Positions 62,601 to 64,000 of a stretch of DNA of 64,000 nt are shown here, one piece after another. A program made the position numbers and the translations under genes. The DNA is from Kryptolebias marmoratus (lineage: Eukaryota; Chordata; Actinopteri; Cyprinodontiformes; Rivulidae), in the NCBI RefSeq assembly GCF_001649575.2, contig NC_051434.1, positions 14,978,986 to 15,042,985 of the forward strand, read 5' to 3'. Numbering within the stretch: the stretch's first letter is position 1; the number at the start of each line of letters is the position of its first letter. The notes under the pieces are model-generated. The model did no database searches. It was not told where the DNA came from and worked only from the letters and a program-made list of their open reading frames with translations.

Positions 62601-63450
62601 GAGTTTTAAACTAAAATCGTCTTATGATGAAAAATAACATTTGAGCTGTTTTGGTCAAACCTTTAAAATATGTAGTGTCACTCAATATAGTAGGCTCTGT
62701 AAAATCCGTTAGAGTTAGAGCCATGGTTATGTTGTCTAAAGTCAGTCGACCCCAGCCATCTTGAATTGGTTGACTCCAAAAGTTAATCCCTTGTAGATCT
62801 AGATGTAAGATTAATTTGTTGTTGTTTTTTTTAGGTTCACATTGAAATTGACCAGTGCTTCATAAAATATTTTGCTTACAGACAAAGGTGACTTCAAAAA
62901 TGTATGACAGTTCTAAGCAGAGATCACGTAAATTTTAACCAGATTTAGTGGAAAAGAAATAATGAACTTGAGATATCATTCGTTTTCACAATAAATATTG
63001 TTGGTCACATTTATCTTTTATTTATTTCTTTTTTGCTTTTAATTTGCATGTAGAAAAAAATGAATACATAATACTAGTTCTTCAAATGAGAAATATTATC
63101 TGTTTGGCATGAGCATGTTTGTTGATAGGCTCATTTTAAGATGTCAAATCTAAATAAGATAATCTTTTTACAGGGAGAACAAGGACTGCCTGGTGCTGGT
63201 GAACCTGGCCCAAAGGGTGAGAAGGTACAGCACGTGTAGATAAAAGTGTTACTTACACATCCTCTAGCCTAATTGTTATGCAAACTAATCTTTCTGACTT
63301 CTTGCCCTTCCCCAGGGCGACTGTGCTGTGTGTCAGCCAACAGAAATTGGCAGCCAACTCGCCGGAATCAAAATGCCCGAGGGAAGAAAAGGTGAACCTG
63401 GCCCTCCAGGTCCACCTGGACCACCAGGTCTTGGAGCTGATGGCAAACAG
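16887..63450 (+). CDS. col16a1: Collagen type XVI alpha 1 chain, spliced coding region (27 exons, 3' end beyond window)
   Basis: Fibril-associated (FACIT-like) secreted collagen of the extracellular matrix. The exons listed separately join into one open frame of 664 codons. Residues 1-17 look like a signal peptide. Residues 26-48 hold a Cys and an N-glycosylation sequon (N46-I-T). Residues about 49-250 form a TSPN/laminin-G-like domain with Cys in the VSCVF, HVDCSS, LYCDP and ETCCEI contexts. Residues 251-295 are a non-collagenous linker, and from G296 on the chain is interrupted Gly-X-Y. Landmarks shared with recalled mammalian COL16A1 include FPxGLPEEF, GYPQ, SICVVGPKGQK, GPEGLAGEPG, GLPGPPGIG and GDPCEVCP. 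Splice phases are 1, 1, 2, then 0 throughout. Many exons are 36, 45, 54 or 63 nt and start with a Gly codon. The start codon opens a signal peptide and has A at -3. Other TSPN collagens (types IX, XIX, XXI, XXII) are less likely because the CxxC interruptions and the GEICVIG-like stretch fit type XVI. Confidence 0.93.
21380..21600 (+). repeat. Dispersed repeat family B, copy 1
   Basis: Contains GAGATTGGA, TAGCCAATCAGTTCAGTC, TCCACATTGAGGTTTTTCAA, AGCTTTTTACAACAGG and CACTATTCCTTTAA. The same ordered words, diverged, occur at about 49590-49790. Confidence 0.6.
25490..25519. repeat. Poly-A run, 30 nt
   Basis: Uninterrupted A homopolymer preceded by AACAACAAC; could be the tail of a retroposed sequence, but no body is recognisable upstream. 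Confidence 0.95.
28209..28277 (+). CDS. col16a1: col16a1 coding exon 2
   Basis: Acceptor TTCCTCAG, phase 1 in and phase 1 out, donor GTAAAA. It completes GGQCPPLQVAEWKF and ends with RHNITG. The CPP near the start and the N-x-T sequon just before GFN both match the recalled mammalian protein. It is separated from exon 3 by an 84-nt intron. Confidence 0.92.
28362..28479 (+). CDS. col16a1: col16a1 coding exon 3 (TSPN start)
   Basis: Acceptor TTGCCAG, donor GTAAGT, phase 1 in and 2 out. Encodes GFNLVRRFSLLKDADVKKIR followed by SPRGSVILRLGKTALLRPS. This is the conserved first part of the TSPN domain of type XVI (FNL, RxSLxK, KKIR, ILRLG). Confidence 0.95.
28480..31955 (+). other. col16a1: col16a1 intron 4 in transcript numbering (after coding exon 3), first part
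   Basis: AT-rich with A/T homopolymers (29180-29196, 30629-30649) and an AATA tandem repeat at about 29541-29565. The part from about 31190 shows no recognisable unique structure and may be the eroded upstream part of the LINE below. Confidence 0.45.
31956..32460 (+). mobile_element. Degenerate non-LTR retrotransposon reverse-transcriptase fragment
   Basis: Broken plus-strand frames contain pieces of a LINE ORF2: SEPDPIMIHAYLINYLLS, WIDYKKAYS (32331 on; the fingers/palm region of the RT, cf. WIDYKKAYDSMPH) and ELYKTNRTLTAFIKD (about 32386-32430). Stops and frameshifts interrupt it, so it is dead. The motif set resembles elements with WIDYKKAYDSxPHxWI...ELYKINRTL; clade not determined. Confidence 0.65.
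32461..36294 (+). other. col16a1: Same intron, middle part
   Basis: No exon recognised. 32690-32890 is non-repetitive and GC-richer, a candidate regulatory block. An AAAC tandem repeat lies at about 34795-34820. Long pyrimidine tracts around 34110-34370 create a 190-codon open frame that is low-complexity and not believable as a gene. Confidence 0.5.
36295..36591. mobile_element. MITE with 35-bp terminal inverted repeats
   Basis: The left end (36295-36329) begins ATCCCAAATCTGAAAAAGTT and the right end (36557-36591) is its reverse complement with about 3 mismatches in 35. At about 297 bp with no coding capacity it is a non-autonomous DNA transposon. The ends and internal words (AGCAACACATCTCAAAAAA, AGTTTGCACA) resemble the widespread vertebrate repeat with ends like 'CCCAATTCCAAAAAAGTTGG'. 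Confidence 0.85.
37707..38060 (+). mobile_element. Internally deleted Tc1-like transposon
   Basis: The ends are CACTGCCTGGCCAAAAA and its inverted counterpart TTTTTCGGGGCCAGACAGTG, flanked by TA on both sides (37705-37706 and 38061-38062), the expected Tc1/mariner target duplication. The interior encodes the end of a DDE transposase in pieces, including NPIENLWDVLEKALRSG. At 354 bp it lacks most of the transposase and is inactive. Confidence 0.88.
38061..38707 (+). other. col16a1: Same intron, last part
   Basis: AT-rich, with a CAAAA-type repeat at about 38432-38463 and T runs. Ends in the acceptor of exon 4. Confidence 0.6.
38708..38831 (+). CDS. col16a1: col16a1 coding exon 4 (TSPN)
   Basis: Acceptor TGTTCTAG, phase 2 in and 0 out, donor GTGCAG after CCACAG. 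Encodes QVFPQGLPEEFTLSFTLALK then a KSALRDTIYLLQ strand and ISDQQGYPQ. The FPxGLPEEF and GYPQ landmarks are the best single match to COL16A1. It follows a 10.2-kb intron. Confidence 0.95.
38832..39570 (+). other. col16a1: col16a1 intron between coding exons 4 and 5
   Basis: The first 370 nt are strongly pyrimidine-rich on the plus strand and produce a 120-codon low-complexity open frame. No repeat family or additional exon recognised. Confidence 0.65.
39571..39852 (+). CDS. col16a1: col16a1 coding exon 5 (TSPN core)
   Basis: The largest exon here (94 codons, phase 0 both sides), acceptor AATTCCAG, donor GTAATT. It carries the central TSPN sandwich strands, with Cys in VSCVF and HVDCSS, a DLRFHKVALSV strand, and a DGHTLLGVR strand near the end. 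The FHKVALSV and VDCSS pattern is typical of TSPN/laminin-G domains. Confidence 0.95.
39853..41198 (+). other. col16a1: col16a1 intron between coding exons 5 and 6
   Basis: Mostly AT-rich. Holds one interspersed repeat fragment (listed separately) and no exon. Confidence 0.6.
40360..40522 (+). repeat. Interspersed repeat fragment common in fish
   Basis: The words GCTGATCCCTTCTTCAGGGG, TTTTACACCGGATGCCTTG and TTGCACCCCCTG match the layout of a repeat that recurs as 'gctcccttaattaggggtcgccacagcgg...ttttacgccggatgccctt...cacccc'. Recognition is from memory. Confidence 0.55.
41199..41279 (+). CDS. col16a1: col16a1 coding exon 6 (TSPN end)
   Basis: 27 codons, phase 0, acceptor TTTTTGCAG, donor GTGAGA. 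Encodes MDIQQVTLYCDPLLAIQETC followed by CEIPGAR. The YCDP and double-Cys CCE motif close the TSPN domain as in mammalian type XVI. Confidence 0.94.
41280..43699 (+). other. col16a1: col16a1 intron between coding exons 6 and 7, first part
   Basis: AT-rich. 41990-42540 differs in composition, with CA/TG-rich words and near-stop-free stretches on both strands, and may be eroded transposon; I cannot name it. No exon recognised. Confidence 0.45.
43700..44180. repeat. Inverted repeat with internal perfect hairpin
   Basis: The arms 43700-43739 and 44141-44180 are reverse complements at about 36 of 40 positions (AAATGGAGGGATG...GCTGACAG). Between them 43948-43961 and 43968-43981 form a perfect 14-bp stem (AGGAAGCACCACTG) with a 6-nt loop. 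The interior also holds pieces of other repeats, so this is a composite transposon structure. Confidence 0.85.
43803..43929 (+). repeat. Interspersed repeat fragment within the inverted repeat
   Basis: Runs from GACACACCTGATTTGAAGG through GGAACAACTAAAACATG to GACCACGACTGGACACCACT. This word order matches a very common animal intron repeat ('acacctgatt...ctaaaacatgcaggac...gaggactggacttgaacacc'). Confidence 0.55.
43985..44880 (+). mobile_element. Degenerate Tc1-like transposon pieces
   Basis: 43985-44140 contains AAAGAAGCCACTACTACAAA and ACCTTCAAGCTC, recalling the KKxPLLQK transposase segment. 44300-44340 encodes QDSDPEHT, a decayed form of the QDNDPKHTS catalytic region. The stretch ends near 44845-44880 with GTGTATGGAAACCTCTGACC, similar to a Tc1-like terminal repeat. 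The copy is rearranged and inactive. Confidence 0.6.
45253..45321 (+). CDS. col16a1: col16a1 coding exon 7 (linker)
   Basis: 23 codons, phase 0, acceptor GCTTGCAG, donor GTAAAT. Encodes CPPDASKSRRAAENDLVDNT then FTQ. It matches the CPPETSKARR linker of the recalled mammalian protein and marks the end of the globular region. Confidence 0.9.
45322..46034 (+). other. col16a1: col16a1 intron between coding exons 7 and 8, first part
   Basis: Holds repeat family A copy 4 and a 29-nt poly-T run at 45901-45929. No exon recognised. Confidence 0.55.
45470..45795 (+). repeat. Dispersed repeat family A, copy 4
   Basis: Carries AGTAACTGAGAGTCATCTT, TTGAGTTGATTCCAGAAGCT, ATTACTTAGTGAGAGTTTGA and GGGATATTTTGCTAACAGTC in the family order. 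Confidence 0.65.
46035..47032. mobile_element. Non-autonomous hAT-like element (about 1 kb)
   Basis: The left end reads TATGGGTGTAACAGTGTGCC, then CACAGTTTGGTACGTACCTT. The right end is the inverted ATGTACCATTACACCCCTA. These ends match a well-known fish hAT-type terminal repeat (CAGGGGTGTAACGGTAC...CACGGTTCGGTACGTACC). No transposase frame remains. Confidence 0.7.
47040..47215. repeat. Interspersed repeat fragment (probable retroelement 3' region)
   Basis: AACCAACAATAAAATCTTGA, AATCAATCCCATAATCAGG, then CCAGTGAGGTGAGGCCAACG and TGGTGTTATATG follow the word order of a common fish repeat ('aaatcaatcctaaa...ccagtgaag...ggccaaaactggtgtgatgtg'). Recognition is from memory. Confidence 0.5.
47216..48716 (+). 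other. col16a1: Same intron, middle part
   Basis: No exon recognised with confidence. 47846-47940 has an acceptor-like CACCAG and an open frame with two Cys but no usable donor (see rejected list). Confidence 0.5.
48717..49448 (+). mobile_element. Degenerate Tc1-like transposon copy
   Basis: Starts CACCCGTGGCCAAAAGTTTT and ends with the roughly inverted GCTTTTTGTCACAGGCCTAT. The interior has CAGCATAATGGAGCATCAAA and a 3' part with GACAGCATGCCAGATCAAAT, GTTGTGAAAAAGAAAGGCCA and GTCAATAAAAAGCCTTTAAA. That tail is characteristic of a fish Tc1-like family. Frames are broken throughout. Confidence 0.78.
49480..49790 (+). repeat. Dispersed repeat family B, copy 2
   Basis: Carries GAGATTGGATCAGTCCACTG, TTAGCCCATCAGTCCAGTC, CCAAATTGAGGTATTTAAA, CTCTAACAGG and AATGTCCCTTTAAG in the same order as the copy at 21380-21600. 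Confidence 0.6.
49791..51950 (+). other. col16a1: Same intron, last part
   Basis: AT-rich with a TTTTA tandem repeat at about 50795-50828, and poly-T tracts at 50239-50254 and 51362-51386. No exon recognised before the acceptor of exon 8. Confidence 0.55.
51951..51983 (+). CDS. col16a1: col16a1 coding exon 8 (linker, short)
   Basis: 11 codons, DLFASKDLAEK, phase 0, with acceptor ACCAACAG and donor GTAAGC. It has no recognisable motif. The match to the mammalian linker (a SQKAE-like segment) is weak, so the call rests on splice sites, phase and position. Confidence 0.65.
51984..54339 (+). other. col16a1: col16a1 intron between coding exons 8 and 9
   Basis: No further exon supported. 53893-53965 has an acceptor (CTCCTGCAG) and a Cys-containing open frame but no phase-0 donor. 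A GT run lies at 53987-54002. Confidence 0.5.
54340..54390 (+). CDS. col16a1: col16a1 coding exon 9 (start of triple helix)
   Basis: 17 codons, phase 0, acceptor GTGTTGCAG, donor GTGAGT. Encodes VVNFGGAARLKGEKGDR. Gly-X-Y triplets begin at its G296-E-K and continue into the following exons, so it joins the linker to the helix. Confidence 0.85.
54647..54679 (+). CDS. col16a1: col16a1 coding exon 10
   Basis: 11 codons, GDGCSGSSSDP, acceptor TATCTCAG, donor GTAAGT, phase 0. With the next exon it forms a two-Cys interruption (GDGC, a short Ser-rich spacer, then C) corresponding to the mammalian GNDC-QC interruption. Confidence 0.85.
54837..54881 (+). CDS. col16a1: col16a1 coding exon 11
   Basis: 15 codons, CTEGPKGQKGEKGES, acceptor AACCTCAG, donor GTGAGT, phase 0. 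Matches the mammalian CAEGPKGEKGES stretch almost residue for residue. Confidence 0.92.
54882..55939 (+). other. col16a1: col16a1 intron between coding exons 11 and 12
   Basis: About half of it is the Tc1-like derivative listed separately; the rest is AT-rich unique sequence. Confidence 0.65.
55167..55724. mobile_element. Non-autonomous Tc1-like element with inverted ends
   Basis: The left end has ACAGTAAGTTCAGACGGTAT and TTCAGACCCTCCC. The right end, inverted, has AATGTAAAGGGGTCTGAATT and TTTTGAACCCACTACA. These are the ends of the very common fish element whose termini read 'cagtggttcagaaagtattcagacccctt'. The interior has no transposase frame. Confidence 0.8.
55940..55978 (+). CDS. col16a1: Possible col16a1 coding exon 12 (non-collagenous, uncertain)
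   Basis: 13 codons, GMASNWGEALGYR, between a strong acceptor (pyrimidine tract ending CCACAG) and donor GTGAGC, phase 0. It keeps the frame but has no Gly-X-Y register. The flanking exons already join as GEKGES-GDKGQK without it. It could be a fish-specific interruption, a cassette exon or a decoy. Confidence 0.45.
56085..56147 (+). CDS. col16a1: col16a1 coding exon 13
   Basis: 21 codons of perfect Gly-X-Y: GDKGQKGELGPQGLTGTPGK plus D. Acceptor TGTCTAG, donor GTAGGT, phase 0, 63 nt (7 x 9). Corresponds to the mammalian exon ending GKPGRD. Confidence 0.93.
56148..56998 (+). other. col16a1: col16a1 intron between coding exons 13 and 14
   Basis: No repeat family recognised. 56330-56720 is non-repetitive and a candidate regulatory block by appearance only. 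Confidence 0.5.
56999..57043 (+). CDS. col16a1: col16a1 coding exon 14
   Basis: 15 codons, GRAGSICVVGPKGQK, acceptor TTTCCCAG, donor GTTTGT. The SICVVGPKGQK segment, a Cys-containing interruption, is nearly identical to mammalian EICVIGPKGQK. Confidence 0.95.
57145..57240 (+). CDS. col16a1: col16a1 coding exon 15
   Basis: 32 codons starting GAPGLVGPEGLAGEPG and ending GLPGPPGIGKPGPP. Acceptor CTGCCAG, donor GTGAGA, phase 0. The GPEGLAGEPG and GIG interruption are conserved with mammalian type XVI. It is followed by a 129-nt intron containing a TA microsatellite. Confidence 0.96.
57253..57289. repeat. (TA)n microsatellite in a 129-nt intron
   Basis: 37 bp of TA repeats beginning 12 nt after the exon 15 donor. 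Confidence 0.97.
57370..57408 (+). CDS. col16a1: col16a1 coding exon 16
   Basis: 13 codons, GLPGDPGKGIGEK, acceptor TATACTAG, donor GTAAAC, phase 0. Gly-X-Y with a small GKGIG imperfection. Confidence 0.88.
57409..58201 (+). other. col16a1: col16a1 intron between coding exons 16 and 17
   Basis: AT-rich, dominated by the microsatellite at 57629-57685. No exon recognised. Confidence 0.65.
57629..57685. repeat. (TA)n microsatellite, about 57 bp
   Basis: Uninterrupted AT dinucleotides. Confidence 0.97.
58202..58246 (+). CDS. col16a1: col16a1 coding exon 17
   Basis: 15 codons of perfect Gly-X-Y, GDMGPKGEDGLPGDP. Acceptor TGCTAACAG, donor GTGAGA, 45 nt, phase 0. Confidence 0.92.
58368..58403 (+). 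CDS. col16a1: col16a1 coding exon 18
   Basis: 12 codons, GPRGPGGTKGEK, acceptor TTTTCTCAG, donor GTATAA, 36 nt, phase 0. Precedes the first CxxC exon, as the GKPGVKGEK segment does in mammals. Confidence 0.9.
58509..58631 (+). CDS. col16a1: col16a1 coding exon 19 (CxxC interruption 1)
   Basis: 41 codons. Starts GDPCEVCPVLPADLSNTVAL, then resumes Gly-X-Y with GKPGPKGEPGSPG and ends GERGLP. The acceptor is an AAG (TTCTTAAG); donor GTAAGT; phase 0. GDPCEVCPxLP is a diagnostic match to mammalian COL16A1. Confidence 0.95.
58632..59290 (+). other. col16a1: col16a1 intron between coding exons 19 and 20
   Basis: Unique AT-rich sequence; no exon or repeat family recognised. Confidence 0.6.
59291..59326 (+). 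CDS. col16a1: col16a1 coding exon 20
   Basis: 12 codons, GHRGVDGKAGQK, acceptor ATTTAACAG, donor GTATCG, 36 nt, phase 0. Confidence 0.9.
59327..59795 (+). other. col16a1: col16a1 intron between coding exons 20 and 21
   Basis: Contains the compound TA/CA microsatellite; otherwise nothing recognisable. Confidence 0.65.
59568..59650. repeat. Compound (TA)n and (CA)n microsatellite
   Basis: TACATACATA lead-in, TA repeats to 59624, a short A-rich spacer, then CA repeats at about 59635-59650. Confidence 0.96.
59796..59831 (+). CDS. col16a1: col16a1 coding exon 21
   Basis: 12 codons, GEPGSDGAKGEK, acceptor TTTGGCAG, donor GTCAGC, 36 nt, phase 0. Lies directly before the second CxxC exon. Confidence 0.9.
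60096..60227 (+). CDS. col16a1: col16a1 coding exon 22 (CxxC interruption 2)
   Basis: 44 codons. Begins GESCSACPTIGQLPANLNGG, has a further non-helical stretch to about codon 29, then KGEKGEPGIGHKGEQ. Acceptor GCTTTAG, donor GTGAGT, phase 0. Matches the second GEPCxxC interruption of mammalian type XVI. Confidence 0.93.
60228..60959 (+). other. col16a1: col16a1 introns either side of coding exon 23
   Basis: Two introns of about 340-350 nt, separated by exon 23 (60567-60611). Nothing recognisable beyond splice signals. Confidence 0.65.
60567..60611 (+). CDS. col16a1: col16a1 coding exon 23
   Basis: 15 codons, GEPGNTGLPGLKGEK, acceptor TTCACAG, donor GTAAGT, 45 nt, phase 0. Confidence 0.93.
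60960..60995 (+). CDS. col16a1: col16a1 coding exon 24
   Basis: 12 codons, GNAGSTGADGKP, acceptor TGTCTGCAG, donor GTAAGT, 36 nt, phase 0. Confidence 0.91.
61082..61135 (+). CDS. col16a1: col16a1 coding exon 25
   Basis: 18 codons, GKTGQRGPSGKNGQKGEM, acceptor CATGTCAG, donor GTAGGA, 54 nt, phase 0. Only 86 nt of intron separate it from exon 24. Confidence 0.91.
61136..63173 (+). other. col16a1: col16a1 intron between coding exons 25 and 26
   Basis: A TCAAG triplication leading into AAATTTATTTATATAGC (61183-61216) is a common motif at the ends of fish repeats. Family A copy 5 lies at about 62690-62900. No exon recognised. Confidence 0.55.
62690..62905 (+). repeat. Dispersed repeat family A, copy 5 (partial)
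   Basis: Contains CCATCTTGAATTGGTTGACT, CCAAAAGTTAATC, a GACCAGTGCTTCATAAAATA word and ATTTTGCTTACAGACAAAGG, matching the 3' half of the other copies. Confidence 0.6.
63174..63224 (+). CDS. col16a1: col16a1 coding exon 26
   Basis: 17 codons, GEQGLPGAGEPGPKGEK, acceptor TTTTTACAG, donor GTACAG, phase 0. One imperfection (GAG) in the repeat. Directly precedes the third CxxC exon. Confidence 0.91.
63316..63450 (+). CDS. col16a1: col16a1 coding exon 27 (CxxC interruption 3)
   Basis: 45 codons. Starts GDCAVCQPTEIGSQLAGIKM, then GRKGEPGPPGPPGPPGLGADG and KQ. Acceptor TCCCCAG, donor GTTTGA (rather weak), phase 0. Corresponds to the mammalian GEPCEPCPALS interruption followed by GEKGEPGPPGFGLPG. 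It is the last exon in the window. Confidence 0.93.
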
Positions 63451-64000
63451 GTTTGATTGTGCACCAAGAAAAATGTATCTGTTACACAAATGTTTGCACA
63501 GTACAATAAATTGAAATTTGTGCATGCACAGGCAGTTTGGAGGAATGTTTGCCTGGTTGTAGAAGGCATGAAAAGCAGGAGCAGAAAAGGACGGTCAGTT
63601 GCCTTCAGCAGCTCACTTTTAGTGCGATTTTAAAGCAAATCTTCCTAAAAAATTCTTTATGATACTCTGTTGAATTTTATTGGCTGATATGAAATCGACT
63701 AGTCTGATCATACTGAGCAGTTTGGAAAACAGATTGTGCACTGTCACCCTACTTATTTTCTCATGTGTTCCATTCGTATAGCACAGTTTTGGTTTTATTG
63801 GCTATTACTGTGTTTTTGCTCATTAAACTGCATGGAAATAAAGCAGTTTGATCAAACAGCACATGGGATAAGATCCTACAGTTTACAAGCCAACCTGAGA
63901 ACAATAAGAAGGAATAAAAAAACGAGGCTAAATGGATTCATTGTGCTCAACATTACAAACGTTATTGTCATCAGAATTAAGACCAGACAAATCCCACAAC
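63451..64000 (+). other. col16a1: col16a1 intron after coding exon 27 (runs off window)
   Basis: Starts with donor GTTTGA. No further Gly-X-Y exon is seen before the window ends. Confidence 0.7.

Noticed and set aside
1..64000. Bacterial-type systems: operons, CRISPR arrays, toxin-antitoxin pairs, phage genes
   Set aside because: No ribosome-binding-site-led gene clusters, no spaced direct repeats, and the only coherent coding signal is a spliced vertebrate collagen.
1..64000. tRNA, rRNA or known microRNA genes
   Set aside because: No cloverleaf with A and B box words or familiar hairpin precursor was recognised; the hairpin at 43948-43981 is in transposon debris and is too short for a typical microRNA precursor.

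Overview
The window is vertebrate nuclear DNA, most likely from a teleost fish. It is AT-rich, has long introns with GT-AG splice sites, and carries remnants of Tc1-like and hAT-like DNA transposons and non-LTR retrotransposons of the kinds that litter fish genomes. No bacterial, phage or plasmid features are present. Most short open reading frames lie in introns or repeats and are not genes.

The one gene I can support is the 5' part of a plus-strand collagen gene that I identify as col16a1 (collagen type XVI alpha 1 chain). I place 27 coding exons between 16887 and 63450. They join into one open frame of 664 codons with consistent splice phases. The order is a signal peptide, a short N-terminal piece with an N-glycosylation sequon, a thrombospondin-N-terminal-like (TSPN) domain with its cysteines, a short non-collagenous linker, and interrupted Gly-X-Y helix in which three long exons carry CxxC motifs. 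The assignment comes from recalled similarity to mammalian COL16A1 at many landmarks; no search was run. The gene continues past the right edge.

Layout. 1-8700 is intergenic, with an L2/CR1-type LINE fragment on the minus strand at the left edge. 8700-9278 is a purine-rich block that probably holds the promoter and a non-coding first exon. 9279-16832 is intron 1. The start codon is at 16887 in exon 2, preceded by a possible overlapping uORF. Introns 2 to 8 are large (mostly 0.7 to 11 kb) and hold nearly all the transposon debris. From about 54.3 kb the exons are short and phase 0, typical of a collagen helix.

I found no previously undescribed system. The best points to follow up are an in-frame 39-nt exon that breaks the Gly-X-Y register (55940-55978), a linker that looks shorter than in mammals, the repeated CxxC interruption exons, the overlapping uORF, and several unclassified repeat families.
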